Assembly: GCA_031419455.1 (NCBI GenBank)
Contig: JANOKS010000135.1
Location: forward strand, 10,001 to 74,000
Direction: 5' to 3'
DNA length: 64,000 bases
Origin: UBA7672 sp031419455
GTDB lineage: Bacteria; Pseudomonadota; Alphaproteobacteria; Caulobacterales; Hyphomonadaceae
Under the pieces are notes generated by a model. The model was not told the DNA's origin and made no database searches. It saw only the letters and a list, made by a program, of their open reading frames with translations. Made by a program: the position numbers and the translations under genes. This document shows, one piece after another, positions 7,023 to 17,599 of the stretch (its first letter is position 1; every line of letters begins with the position of its first letter).

Positions 7023-7616
7023 ATGGGGGAAGACGATGACTGGGAGGACGAGTTGGCCCGCCCATCAATAGACGCGCTCAATGCCTATTGCAGGGTTCGT
7101 CCGAACGAGGTGGGCGAGAAAGAGGTCATTGGAAACCTGTTTGATGAGAGCGATCGCGCAGCAATCATTGTTGCCGCCTCTCTTCTGGAGGAGGCTCTAA
7201 CGGATGCAATGCTCAAAAAGCTACGCCAGATGAGTGTTACCCAGCGAAAGAACATTGACCTGTTTGAGCAGAACGGCCTGGTCAGCGGGTTTGGGCAGAA
7301 GATCGATATGGCTTTCGCCTTGGAGATTATCGACAAGCGCTTGTGGACCGTTCTCGACCACATTCGTCAAATCAGGAACAACTGCGCGCACGCCTTCAGG
7401 CCTTTGACACTGGAGCCCGACACGGTCCTTCGGAAAGCCTGCGAGATGCTGTTTCACGACGAATGGAAGTCGATTGTCACTGAGGCATTTGGACAGCTGC
7501 CGTCAAACTTCAAACATGCCTTCGTTATGGAATGCATGGCCATCAGCGTGGCCATTGAACACGGCCGCGCGCACTCGATTAAGTTCATAAGGGGCGTCGT
7601 CGAGGGGAAGGAGTGA
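7023..7616 (+). CDS. HEPN/MltR-like passenger protein
   Basis: 197 residues from ATG 7023 (MGEDDDWEDEL), with GGGAGCAAGG upstream. DRAAIIVAASLLEEALTDAM, then FGQKIDMAFALEII and IRQIRNNCAHAF match the MltR-like all-helical fold. RNNCAH is an R-x4-H motif as in HEPN ribonucleases. A GTG 33 bases upstream is in frame but has no ribosome-binding site. As IS cargo it may serve as a toxin, an anti-phage factor or a stabiliser of the element. These roles are inferred. Confidence 0.65.
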   Translation: MGEDDDWEDELARPSIDALNAYCRVRPNEVGEKEVIGNLFDESDRAAIIVAASLLEEALTDAMLKKLRQMSVTQRKNIDLFEQNGLVSGFGQKIDMAFALEIIDKRLWTVLDHIRQIRNNCAHAFRPLTLEPDTVLRKACEMLFHDEWKSIVTEAFGQLPSNFKHAFVMECMAISVAIEHGRAHSIKFIRGVVEGKE

Positions 7617-7767
7617 AGTCAGGAGCGTTGCGCCTCATGGCTCTATAAATTTCCTCGACCGCATCGATCGGACGAGCGGATCGATCGAATGCCAGAACCC
7701 CCGCATCAAGCATTGCCGGGGTCACTTCGATTTCAGAGTCCGGCCTGTCTACGGGCTGATCACTCAT
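7585..7767 (-). CDS. Small antisense gene at the right end of the IS1595 element (60 aa)
   Basis: Starts MSDQPVDRPDSEIEVTPAML, with ATG at 7767 only 7 bases inside the right terminal repeat. It continues AVEEIYRAMRR and has a basic tail. It overlaps the 3' end of the HEPN gene by 32 bases, the same overlap length as between the 59-aa gene and the transposase. The TPAMLDAG...EEIYRAM pattern recalls short conserved proteins in other alphaproteobacterial transposons. The inward TTGACA of the terminal repeat can drive it. Confidence 0.55.
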   Translation of the reverse strand: MSDQPVDRPDSEIEVTPAMLDAGVLAFDRSARPIDAVEEIYRAMRRNAPDFTPSPRRRPL

Positions 7768-7773
7768 GTTCCT

Positions 7774-7798
7774 TACCTGTGTCAAGGGGATAATCCCG
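7774..7798. repeat. Terminal inverted repeat, right
   Basis: Perfect reverse complement of 5880-5904, followed directly by the target duplication at 7799-7806. Confidence 0.92.
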
Positions 7799-7806
7799 AT
7801 AAGCCG
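7799..7806. repeat. Target-site duplication, right (ATAAGCCG)
   Basis: Identical to 5872-5879. Removing the element rejoins the comM upstream region to the leader of the gene at 7899. Confidence 0.9.
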
Positions 7807-7898
7807 GGAAAAGAACATTTCAAGAACAATCTTGCGGCTCAGGCCGATTGTTTGCCTGTTAAGGCGAACCCGCCGAGACTCCGCCAACGGAGAGACGC

Positions 7899-8297
7899 GT
7901 GCTCAGACACTTCGCCAGCGCCATTGTGATCGCCGCCGCCGCGGCCTGCGCCAGCGCGCCGGTGGCGCACGCCACACAATTCCTGACCGCGATTGACGAC
8001 GTCCCGCTTCCGCAGGGCCTCACCGAAAAGCCCGAACCGCTGATCTTTGAAAGCGACCAGGGCCGCGTCGTGCGGACGTCCGCCGAAGGCAACATCGGCA
8101 GCGAAAGGATCGCGACCTTCTACGCGCAGACGCTTCCCGCACTCGGCTGGAAGCTCGCGCAGGATCCGGGCGGCATGGCGTTCGAGCGCGAGGACGAGCG
8201 GCTCACCATCCGCATCCGCGAGCCTGCGAACACGGCGCTTGTGCAGGTCGAATTCGAACTCGTCGTGAAGCTCGCCTCCACGCGCCTGCCGGACTAG
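7899..8297 (+). CDS. Small exported protein of unknown function
   Basis: 132 residues with a clear signal peptide (about 1-25, cleaved near AHA|TQF). The mature part (VPLPQGLTEKPEPLIFESDQGRVV, then FYAQTLPALGWKLAQ) resembles short periplasmic proteins of alphaproteobacteria, with no named domain. It stands divergent from comM and upstream of the fatty-acid/rpsT/dnaA genes. The IS1595 insertion about 100 bases upstream may have changed its promoter. Confidence 0.75.
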   Translation: MLRHFASAIVIAAAAACASAPVAHATQFLTAIDDVPLPQGLTEKPEPLIFESDQGRVVRTSAEGNIGSERIATFYAQTLPALGWKLAQDPGGMAFEREDERLTIRIREPANTALVQVEFELVVKLASTRLPD

Positions 8298-8328
8298 GCT
8301 CCGCGCCATCATCGCGACGGAGCCAGGC

Positions 8329-8901
8329 GTGAGCGACCTCTACGATCTCTTGAGCGACATCCGCTCGCATCACGTGGACCTGTTCAAGAAGGCGCTCGAC
8401 GAGCTGCGCGGGCAGGGCCATGTCCTGATCATCGAGCCACCCATGCTCAACGATGCAGGCGAACTCGCGCGCGAGGGCGCGCTCAATCTTGGCGCACGTT
8501 ATGACCTGGCTGTGCAGGACGGCGAGAGCGCCGGGCCCTCGATGTTCCAGTCGGGTCGCATGCTGGATTTCCAGCCCATCGCGTTCGAGGGCGGCGGGCT
8601 CTCGATCGTGATCGCGCCTTTCCCGTGGGACGGCGTGCGCCTCGCCATCGACGGCGATCCGCTGTCGGTTGCGGCTGCGCTCGCCGGCTGGTTCGAGGAA
8701 GCAATCTGCGCCCCCGAGGGCGTCGCTGAAGACGGCTTCCAGCACGCCGCGCACTTCCTCTCCGACCCTGTGATCGAAGGCGCAACATCGGTCGCACAGG
8801 CGGATCTCGGAACCGCCGATGTCGATGTGTTGATCGACTTGTTCGACCGGCTGAGGCTCGCGGGCGCGACCCGGGTGGAACTCAGCCTGCCGCCCGGCTA
8901 G
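8329..8901 (+). CDS. Hypothetical cytosolic protein
   Basis: 190 residues from GTG 8329 (MSDLYDLLSDIRSHH), 31 bases after the previous stop. No signal peptide or membrane helix is present. The sequence is acidic with no motif I recognise. Tight spacing to both neighbours suggests co-transcription with the enoyl-CoA hydratase gene. Confidence 0.7.
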   Translation: MSDLYDLLSDIRSHHVDLFKKALDELRGQGHVLIIEPPMLNDAGELAREGALNLGARYDLAVQDGESAGPSMFQSGRMLDFQPIAFEGGGLSIVIAPFPWDGVRLAIDGDPLSVAAALAGWFEEAICAPEGVAEDGFQHAAHFLSDPVIEGATSVAQADLGTADVDVLIDLFDRLRLAGATRVELSLPPG

Positions 8902-8927
8902 TAAGGTCCAACAGAAGAGAGACGCGC

Positions 8928-9704
8928 ATGGCCTACGAAACGCTGCTGGTCGAAACCGATGGTCCGGTGGGGATCATCACGCTCAACCGTCCCGATGCGC
9001 TGAATGCGCTTTCGCGCAAGCTGTGCGCGGAAGTCGCGGACCAGCTCGGCAAGTGGAATGGCGATGGCGCGATCAGCTGCGTGATCATCACGGGCGCGGG
9101 CAGGGCGTTCGCCGCCGGCGCCGACATCAAGGAAATGGCGCCGCAGAGCTACATGGACGTCTACAAGGCAGACATGTTCGCGGACTTCGAGCGCGCGGTG
9201 TCGTCCTTCCGCAAGCCGATTGTCGCAGCTGTGAACGGGTTTGCGTTGGGCGGCGGGTGCGAGCTCGCCATGTTGTGCGACTTCATCCTGGCGTCCGAGA
9301 CCGCGAAATTCGGCCAGCCCGAAATCAATCTCGGCGTGATGCCGGGGATTGGCGGCACGCAGCGTCTCACGCGACTGGTCGGAAAATCCAAGGCGATGGA
9401 GATGTGTCTTACCGGCCGCATGATGGACGCTGCGGAAGCCGAGCGAGCGGGCCTCGTCTCCCGCGTCCTGCCTGCTGACCAGCTGATGGAAGAGGCCAGA
9501 AAAGTTGCGAAAAAGATCGCCGCCGCCTCCCAGCCGATCGCCATGATGACAAAGGAGGCGGTCAACGCCGCCTATGAAACCACGCTTCATCAGGGGCTTG
9601 CGTTCGAGCGGCGGCTTTTCCACGCCATGTTCGCCACTGATGACCAGAAGGAGGGCATGAGCGCCTTCGTTGAAAAGCGCCCGGCCCAGTTCAAGCAAAA
9701 GTAG
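8928..9704 (+). CDS. Enoyl-CoA hydratase (crotonase family)
   Basis: 258 residues. It hydrates trans-2-enoyl-CoA to 3-hydroxyacyl-CoA in fatty-acid beta-oxidation. Visible motifs are the oxyanion-hole loop GRAFAAGADIKEM (about 60-72), GGGCELAMLCDF with the first catalytic Glu, and FGQPEINLGVMPGIGGTQRL with the second. Length and both glutamates match ECHS1-type enzymes. It lies directly upstream of rpsT and dnaA, the order known from Caulobacter. Confidence 0.92.
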   Translation: MAYETLLVETDGPVGIITLNRPDALNALSRKLCAEVADQLGKWNGDGAISCVIITGAGRAFAAGADIKEMAPQSYMDVYKADMFADFERAVSSFRKPIVAAVNGFALGGGCELAMLCDFILASETAKFGQPEINLGVMPGIGGTQRLTRLVGKSKAMEMCLTGRMMDAAEAERAGLVSRVLPADQLMEEARKVAKKIAAASQPIAMMTKEAVNAAYETTLHQGLAFERRLFHAMFATDDQKEGMSAFVEKRPAQFKQK

Positions 9705-9869
9705 AAGGGTCCAGCAGCGCCAAAGCGGCTTATTGGAGTGGTGTTTCGCCCGGTCCGCCAAATCGCACCCGCCCCGAATTGACGGGCTCGGGCGACGCTG
9801 ATAATAGGCCGCTCCCCAAATCCCCCGGTTCATGTCCGGCGGTCAGGGTAAACGGAGCTTGGAAGACCG

Positions 9870-10136
9870 ATGGCCAATACGAAATCCGCCAAGAAAATGG
9901 TGCGCAAGATCGCCCGGCGGACCGAGGTCAACAAGTCACGCAGGTCGCGCCTTCGCACCTTCGTCCGTAAGGTCGAGGAAGCCGTTGCGTCAGGCGACAA
10001 GGCCGCCGCCGTCAAGGCGCTGAAAGCCGCCGAGCCGGAAATCATGCGCGGCGTCACCAAGGGTGTGCTGCACAAGAACACCGCCTCGCGCAAAGTTTCG
10101 CGTTTGGCCGCCCGCGTCAAAGGCGTCGGCGCCTAA
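9870..10136 (+). CDS. rpsT: 30S ribosomal protein S20
   Basis: 88 residues, highly basic. MANTKSAKKMVRKIARR and the C-terminal HKNTASRKVSRLAARV are typical of S20, which binds 16S rRNA early in 30S assembly. A CGGAGC ribosome-binding site precedes ATG. It is the conserved upstream neighbour of dnaA in Caulobacterales. Confidence 0.95.
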   Translation: MANTKSAKKMVRKIARRTEVNKSRRSRLRTFVRKVEEAVASGDKAAAVKALKAAEPEIMRGVTKGVLHKNTASRKVSRLAARVKGVGA

Positions 10137-10546
10137 GGCTCTCCATCCCGAAGTTTTCATTTTCGGGGTTGCATCGGGGCTCTCCACACAGTTGAGTTCG
10201 CAAGCCGCCACGCTGCAACGCGCTGCGGCTTTGTGCGCGTCGTGAATCATCCGTAGACGGATGAATTTCCCGGGCGAAACCGTGCGTGCAGATGCCGAGC
10301 GCCTTCAATTTTTACGTGAATCTTGGTGGCAATACTGACCACGACAGATTCATGAAAAATAATTCGTCAGCTGCGGCGGATGAGTCGGTTGACGGCTGGT
10401 CTCTAAGGGAGAAAAACTCTCCTCCGTAGCGAGTAACCTTCCTTCGTTTGGACATCGTTCTGCGGCTCCGGGGCTGGAGCCGTCGGAGAGACTATGTGTC
10501 CGATCAGAAAAGGCAGGCATCGCCTTGAAAGGGTAGATGAGGGGCC
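10137..10546 (+). promoter_or_regulatory. rpsT-dnaA intergenic region with a GANTC cluster
   Basis: 410 bases without a gene. Three GANTC sites, the target of the cell-cycle methyltransferase CcrM, lie at 10244-10248, 10318-10322 and 10347-10351. Hairpins include TCATCCGT/ACGGATGA around 10247-10264 and CGGCTCC/GGAGCCG around 10463-10482. A weak CCCGAA/TTCGGG hairpin follows rpsT. Methylation-state control of dnaA transcription, as in Caulobacter, is a reasonable inference. No cluster of TTATCCACA DnaA boxes was seen, so an origin is not called. Confidence 0.55.
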
Positions 10547-12097
10547 ATGATCAACAAGCAAACCACGACGCGTTTTTCTCCCAATGGGGCGGGAGGCGGC
10601 GCCGGCGGAGCTTCGCGCGGCATTGAGCCGTATTCCAGCGATGCGGGCGCGAATGCGTCTGCGGGTCGTGAAGGGTCCGGTCGTGACGGCGACCAGATTC
10701 CGGTAATCTGGGCTGACGTGCGCGCAGCGTTGCGCCGCCGTCTTGGCGACGTGAAGTTCGATTCCTGGCTGGCGAAGCTCGAACTTGTCGCCGAAGTGAA
10801 TGGCGAAGTGCTGCTCTCGGCAGCCAGCGAGCATGAGCGCACGCGCGTCGAGGCCGACTTTGGCCATTTCATCCAGCAGGCCTGGGACCAGGCTGACCGC
10901 GATGGCCGCCGCGTGCGCATCGAGGCGCGCGAGCGCATTTCCAACGATGTGATGGCGCTTGCCCGTCCGAACGAGACAGCCGCCGACGAAGCGTTCAGTG
11001 ACGCGGCCGATGAAGATTTTCCTGCCGCCGCGATCGCCGACGAAGACACGCAGACGCTCGAGACCTTCATGGTTGGCGACTCGAACCGCGTCGCCTTCGG
11101 TCTCGCGCGGCGTCTCGCCATGGGCGCCAGCGTCTCCGCGCACGTCGTCACCATCGTCGGCCCGCACGGCGTCGGCAAGACGCACCTCCTGCGCGGCATC
11201 GAGGCTGCTCTTCGCCTCGTGAAAGGCGAAGGCAGCGTGCTCTACATGAGCGCGGAGGACTTCCTGCATGCCTTCATCGACGGCGTGAAGCGGAAGGACA
11301 CCTCAGACCTGCGCACCATGTTCCGCCGCGCCCGCGTCGTCCTGCTCGACGACTTCCAGTTCATCTGCGCCAAGCCCGGCACGCTGGTGGAATTCTTCTC
11401 TCACATGCGCGCCATCGTCGCCAATGGCGGCGTGGTGGTGCTCGCCGCCGACCAGACGCCGGCCCTGATCGACCAGCTCGACGAGCGGATGCGCGACGAA
11501 ATCCATGGCGGGGTCATCGCCCAGATGGAACTGCCCGAGCGCAACCTCCGCCGCGAAATCCTGCGCGCCCGCGCCGACGCCGTGTCGATCGCGGCCGCCG
11601 CCATCGATAGCGAATTCCAGCTGACCGAGGAATGGATCGATCTCCTTGCTGATCGTCTTCCAGCGTCCGGCCGCGCGCTCTGCGGCGCCGTTCGCAACGT
11701 CTATTGCGGCACGGTTCTGGCGGGAAAGCCGCTCGACCGCGCAGCGGTGGAAAAGTCGATCCAGCTGCAGATGGGCGGGGCGCCGTCCAAGGCCCCCCGC
11801 ATCGACACCATCAAGGATGTGACCGCCCGGGCCTATGGTGTCACCAAGGCCGAGCTGGAATCGCCCTGCCGTAAGCGCCAGTACGCGCTCCCGCGCCAGT
11901 ACGCGATGTATCTCAGCCGCCAGCTGACCAAGTGCTCCTATCCCCAGATCGGCCGGATGTTCGGGGATCGTGATCACACGACGGTTCTCTTCGCCTATCG
12001 CAAGATCGCCGCGATGGTGGCCTCCAACGAGTCCATGGCGGACGAGATCCGCCAGCTCGAACAGCGCATCATGGCCGACCCGCGCAACACGCGCTGA
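10547..12097 (+). CDS. dnaA: Chromosomal replication initiator protein DnaA
   Basis: 516 residues. Domain I is at about 50-130 (IWADVRAALRRRLGDVKFDSWL), followed by an acidic linker. The AAA+ domain III has Walker A GPHGVGKTHLL and Walker B VVLLDDFQFI. The C-terminal DNA-binding domain IV ends CSYPQIGRMFGDRDHTTVLF, which reads the DnaA box. An N-terminal extension of about 45 residues, rich in Gly/Ala, precedes domain I. It initiates replication at oriC and also acts as a transcription factor. Confidence 0.95.
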   Translation: MINKQTTTRFSPNGAGGGAGGASRGIEPYSSDAGANASAGREGSGRDGDQIPVIWADVRAALRRRLGDVKFDSWLAKLELVAEVNGEVLLSAASEHERTRVEADFGHFIQQAWDQADRDGRRVRIEARERISNDVMALARPNETAADEAFSDAADEDFPAAAIADEDTQTLETFMVGDSNRVAFGLARRLAMGASVSAHVVTIVGPHGVGKTHLLRGIEAALRLVKGEGSVLYMSAEDFLHAFIDGVKRKDTSDLRTMFRRARVVLLDDFQFICAKPGTLVEFFSHMRAIVANGGVVVLAADQTPALIDQLDERMRDEIHGGVIAQMELPERNLRREILRARADAVSIAAAAIDSEFQLTEEWIDLLADRLPASGRALCGAVRNVYCGTVLAGKPLDRAAVEKSIQLQMGGAPSKAPRIDTIKDVTARAYGVTKAELESPCRKRQYALPRQYAMYLSRQLTKCSYPQIGRMFGDRDHTTVLFAYRKIAAMVASNESMADEIRQLEQRIMADPRNTR

Positions 12098-12212
12098 GCG
12101 CGTTCTGGCCGCCTGCGAAGAAAACGGGGCCAGAAAGCAGGGGACGCCGTGTGAATAGCTTGCGAAAGCCCTCCTCGGGGCCTTCCCGCAGGCTCCAATC
12201 TGGCTAATCTTC

Positions 12213-12237
12213 CGGCCCGCCCTCATCCGGCGGGCCG
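12213..12237. terminator. Hairpin between dnaA and dnaN, possible terminator
   Basis: A perfect 9-bp stem CGGCCCGCC / GGCGGGCCG with a 7-base loop, followed by AACCTTTT. A second inverted repeat, TTCTGGCC/GGCCAGAA, lies just after the dnaA stop. Readthrough or attenuation between dnaA and dnaN is possible. Confidence 0.4.
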
Positions 12238-12309
12238 AACCTTTTCGGCGAACCGCCGGGCGCGCCACGAGCTTTTCTCACGGGCCGCCTCCTGACAGGG
12301 ACTGGACGT

Positions 12310-13422
12310 ATGAAACTGACCATCGACCGCAATGCGCTGATGCGGGCGCTGTCCCACGTCCAGGCCGTGGTCGAGCGGCGGAACACGATTCCGATCCTGT
12401 CCAACATCCTGATGCAGGCCGAAGGCGACCGCCTGAGCCTTACCGCCACCGACCTCGATATCGAGGCGACGGATGCGGCCGAGGCCAAGGTCAAGAAGGC
12501 GGGCGCCATCACCGCGCCGGCGCAGACGCTCTTTGATGTGGTGCGCAAGCTTCCCGAAGGCTCCGAAGTCGCGCTCGACCTGTCGGAGGGTCGCCTGTCC
12601 ATCTCCGCCGGCCGCTCCAAGTTCGCGTTGCCGACCCTGCCGGCCGCCGACTTCCAGACCATGGCCAAGGAAGCAGCGCCGGTGAAATTCGAGATCGCGG
12701 CCGCCGAACTGCGCCGCCTGATCGACAAGACGCGCTTTGCGATCTCGACGGAGGAGACGCGCTATTACCTGAACGGCATCTACCTGCACCACGCCAAGGG
12801 CGCGAAGGGCAATGTGCTGCGCGCTGTCGCCACTGACGGCCACCGTCTCGCGCTGGCCGAGGGCGACGCGCCAAAAGGCTCCTCCGGCCTCAAGGGCGTG
12901 ATCGTGCCGCGCAAGGCTGTCGCGGAAGCGCGCCGCTTGCTCGACGATGCACCCGAGATCGTGACCATCGAAGCCTCGGACTCCAAGATCGTCTTCCGCA
13001 TCGGCGAGGCCGTGCTGACGTCCAAGCTGATCGACGGCTCCTTCCCCGACTACCAGCGCGTCATCCCGAAGGACAACAACCGGATCATGGTCGTGCCGAC
13101 CAAGCTCTTCAAGGATGCCGTCGATCGCGTGGCGACAGTCTCCGCCGAACGCTCGCGGTCGGTGAAGCTGTCGCTCTCGCCCGGCAAGCTGATGCTCGCC
13201 GTCACGCATTCCGAATCCGGCCACGGCGCAGAAGACATCGAGGCGGATTATGATTCCGAACCGATGGAGATCGGCTTCAACGCCAAGTATCTGCTCGACG
13301 TCGCGGGCCAGATCGAAAGCGACGAGACGCGCATCGAATTCAACGACGCCGCCTCTCCGGCCCGTGTCATCGACGCGAAGGACGCCGGCGCCGAATACGT
13401 CCTGATGCCGCTGCGTGTGTAG
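12310..13422 (+). CDS. dnaN: DNA polymerase III beta sliding clamp
   Basis: 370 residues, normal length. It starts MKLTIDRNALMRALSHVQAVVERRNTIPILSN and ends with the clamp C-terminus GAEYVLMPLRV. The three-fold repeated clamp architecture is present (FALPTLPAADFQTM, LIDGSFPDYQRVIP). The ring holds the replicase on DNA and recruits repair enzymes. Confidence 0.96.
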   Translation: MKLTIDRNALMRALSHVQAVVERRNTIPILSNILMQAEGDRLSLTATDLDIEATDAAEAKVKKAGAITAPAQTLFDVVRKLPEGSEVALDLSEGRLSISAGRSKFALPTLPAADFQTMAKEAAPVKFEIAAAELRRLIDKTRFAISTEETRYYLNGIYLHHAKGAKGNVLRAVATDGHRLALAEGDAPKGSSGLKGVIVPRKAVAEARRLLDDAPEIVTIEASDSKIVFRIGEAVLTSKLIDGSFPDYQRVIPKDNNRIMVVPTKLFKDAVDRVATVSAERSRSVKLSLSPGKLMLAVTHSESGHGAEDIEADYDSEPMEIGFNAKYLLDVAGQIESDETRIEFNDAASPARVIDAKDAGAEYVLMPLRV

Positions 13423-13494
13423 CGGCTCGTTCGTTCGGATACCCTCGGAGCCTATGCAGAACCGCGCGCCACAAACCGCGAGAGTCGCGAGGGC

Positions 13495-13635
13495 TCGCCC
13501 CTCTCCCCCTTATGGGGAGAGGGTAGGGTGTGGGGGGGGGCTCAGCGGGTGTGCTGCTGGCGAATACGAAAAGTCTCGAAACGTTGAGAGGCCCCCCACC
13601 TCCTCCCTCCTCCCCACAAGGGGGAGGAGGGCAAG
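13495..13635. repeat. Two REP-like palindromes between dnaN and recF
   Basis: Hairpin 1 at 13499-13523 (CCCTCTCCCC / GGGGAGAGGG). Hairpin 2 at 13605-13631 (CCCTCCTCCCC / GGGGAGGAGGG). They are separated by a G-rich stretch and resemble the hairpins that flank the DUF559 gene near 39.2-39.7 kb. Confidence 0.7.
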
Positions 13636-13665
13636 CCTTCACTTTCATTCGTGCGCTGGGCAGCC

Positions 13666-14844
13666 ATGACCTCCCCACCCGAACCCCGCCGTCCCCATGT
13701 CCGTCTCACGCGGGTTGGCCTGCGCGACTTCCGCAACTACGCCGCGCTCGACCTGCGCCTCGACGGCCGCCATGTCTGTCTCCATGGCGCGAACGGGTCA
13801 GGCAAGACCAACCTGCTCGAAGCCGTCTCGATGCTGTCGCCGGGACGCGGCCTGCGCGGCGCCGAATTCAGCGACCTCGTGCGCCAGACGCCCGATGGCG
13901 AGGCCACGCGCGGCTGGGCCATCTCGACGGACGTGCGCGACGCCGATGTTGACCGCCGCATCTCCCTGGCGCTGGAGCTTGACGAGCAGGGCCGCTCCCG
14001 GCGCACCGCTCGCCTCGATGACGTCGAGACGGCCCAGCAGGATCTCGGCGAGCTGATGCGCGTGATCTGGCTGACCCCCGCCATGGACCGCGTGTTCGCC
14101 GGCCCTGCTGGCGACCGCCGCCGCTTTCTCGACAGGCAGGTGCTCGCACACTTTCCCAGCCACGCCGCCGCCTCCGCCGCCTACGAGAAGGCCATGCGCC
14201 AGCGCAACGCGCTGCTGGAGCAGGCCCAGGGAAGAGGAGGCGCCGATCCCGCCTGGCTGGACGCCATCGAACTCGGCATGGCCTCTGCCGGCGCCGCCAT
14301 GGCCATCCATCGCATCGACGCGGTGAAGGTGATGCAGGAGGCGATCCTCACGCGCCCCGAAGGCGCCTTTCCGAAAGCCCTGATCGACCTCGACGGAGAG
14401 TTCGAGATGCACGCCGCCAATGGTGTGGCCCTCACCGATATCGAGCAGGAGATCGTCGTCCAGCTGCGCGAAAACCGCTCCCGCGACCGCATCGCCGGGC
14501 GCACGACGGAGGGCGTTCACAGGACCGATTTGCGCGTCATTCACGCCGCCAAGGGGCTGGCCGCCGACCAGTGCTCCACGGGAGAGCAGAAGGCCTTGTT
14601 GATAGGGCTTATTTTAGCTAACGCGCAGGCGCTTTTCGAGCGTGATTTTGCCCCCTCTCCCCTGCTATTACTGGACGAGGCGGCGGCTCATCTCGATTCG
14701 GACCGGCGCGCCGCGTTGTACGACGAACTGGCAGCCCTCGGCGGCCAGTCCTGGCTCACAGGAACGGACCGCTCCCTGTTCGATGCGTTCGGCGACCGCG
14801 CCCAGCGTTTCGAGGTCTCTGACGGGGCTGTCCGTGAGAGCTGA
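13666..14844 (+). CDS. recF: DNA replication and repair protein RecF
   Basis: 392 residues from ATG 13666 (MTSPPEPRRPHVRL). A GTG 15 bases upstream is also in frame. Walker A is GANGSGKTNLLEAVSML at about 37-53, the ABC signature region is STGEQKALLIGLILA, and Walker B is LLLLDEAAAHLD. RecF loads RecA at gaps with RecO and RecR. It is in the classic dnaN-recF-gyrB order. Confidence 0.93.
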   Translation: MTSPPEPRRPHVRLTRVGLRDFRNYAALDLRLDGRHVCLHGANGSGKTNLLEAVSMLSPGRGLRGAEFSDLVRQTPDGEATRGWAISTDVRDADVDRRISLALELDEQGRSRRTARLDDVETAQQDLGELMRVIWLTPAMDRVFAGPAGDRRRFLDRQVLAHFPSHAAASAAYEKAMRQRNALLEQAQGRGGADPAWLDAIELGMASAGAAMAIHRIDAVKVMQEAILTRPEGAFPKALIDLDGEFEMHAANGVALTDIEQEIVVQLRENRSRDRIAGRTTEGVHRTDLRVIHAAKGLAADQCSTGEQKALLIGLILANAQALFERDFAPSPLLLLDEAAAHLDSDRRAALYDELAALGGQSWLTGTDRSLFDAFGDRAQRFEVSDGAVRES

Positions 14845-14920
14845 TACGGAATCTGGCGGCGTCGCCTCCGCGCGCCGCTCTTTAATTGCTTGAAGGTCGC
14901 TTCGCGACAGGGATGCCTGA

Positions 14921-17395
<2,475 letters not shown>

Positions 17396-17398
17396 GGC

Positions 17399-17599
17399 CT
17401 ACCCCAGCTGCGCCAGCAGCACGCGCGCGTCGTCGAGCAAGCCAACGAGCTGGTCTTCGGAGACGCGGATGCGGGTTTTTTCGACGATGACTTCTGCTGC
17501 TGGCGTTGCGCCGAGGCGGATCTGCTGCAGCTGGTCGGAATAGCGGAAGATCGTCGATTTCAGGAATCGCACCGCTTCGAGTTTCTGTTCGGCCATCAT
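17399..17599 (-). CDS. Small conserved hypothetical protein
   Basis: 66 residues from ATG 17599 (MMAEQKLEAVRFL), with GGGGGTGGG upstream. It is predicted helical with no signal peptide: FRYSDQLQQIRLGATPAAEV, then SEDQLVGLLDDARVLLAQL. It faces gyrB tail to tail, 3 bases apart. No named family. Confidence 0.6.
   Translation of the reverse strand: MMAEQKLEAVRFLKSTIFRYSDQLQQIRLGATPAAEVIVEKTRIRVSEDQLVGLLDDARVLLAQLG

Larger units (their letters stand above)
5880..7798. mobile_element. Intact IS1595-family element with HEPN cargo (1919 bp)
   Basis: Perfect 25-bp terminal inverted repeats occupy 5880-5904 and 7774-7798 (outer sequence CGGGATTATCCCC). They are bounded by 8-bp duplications ATAAGCCG. 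Inside are a transposase (+), a 59-codon minus-strand gene, a HEPN/MltR-like gene (+) and a 60-codon minus-strand gene. It sits between the comM start and the divergent gene at 7899, so it separates comM from its upstream DNA. Perfect repeats and duplications indicate a recent insertion. Confidence 0.93.

Noticed and set aside
10137..10546. Replication origin next to dnaA
   Set aside because: No cluster of TTATCCACA-type DnaA boxes or AT-rich unwinding element was seen. In Caulobacterales the origin is usually elsewhere.
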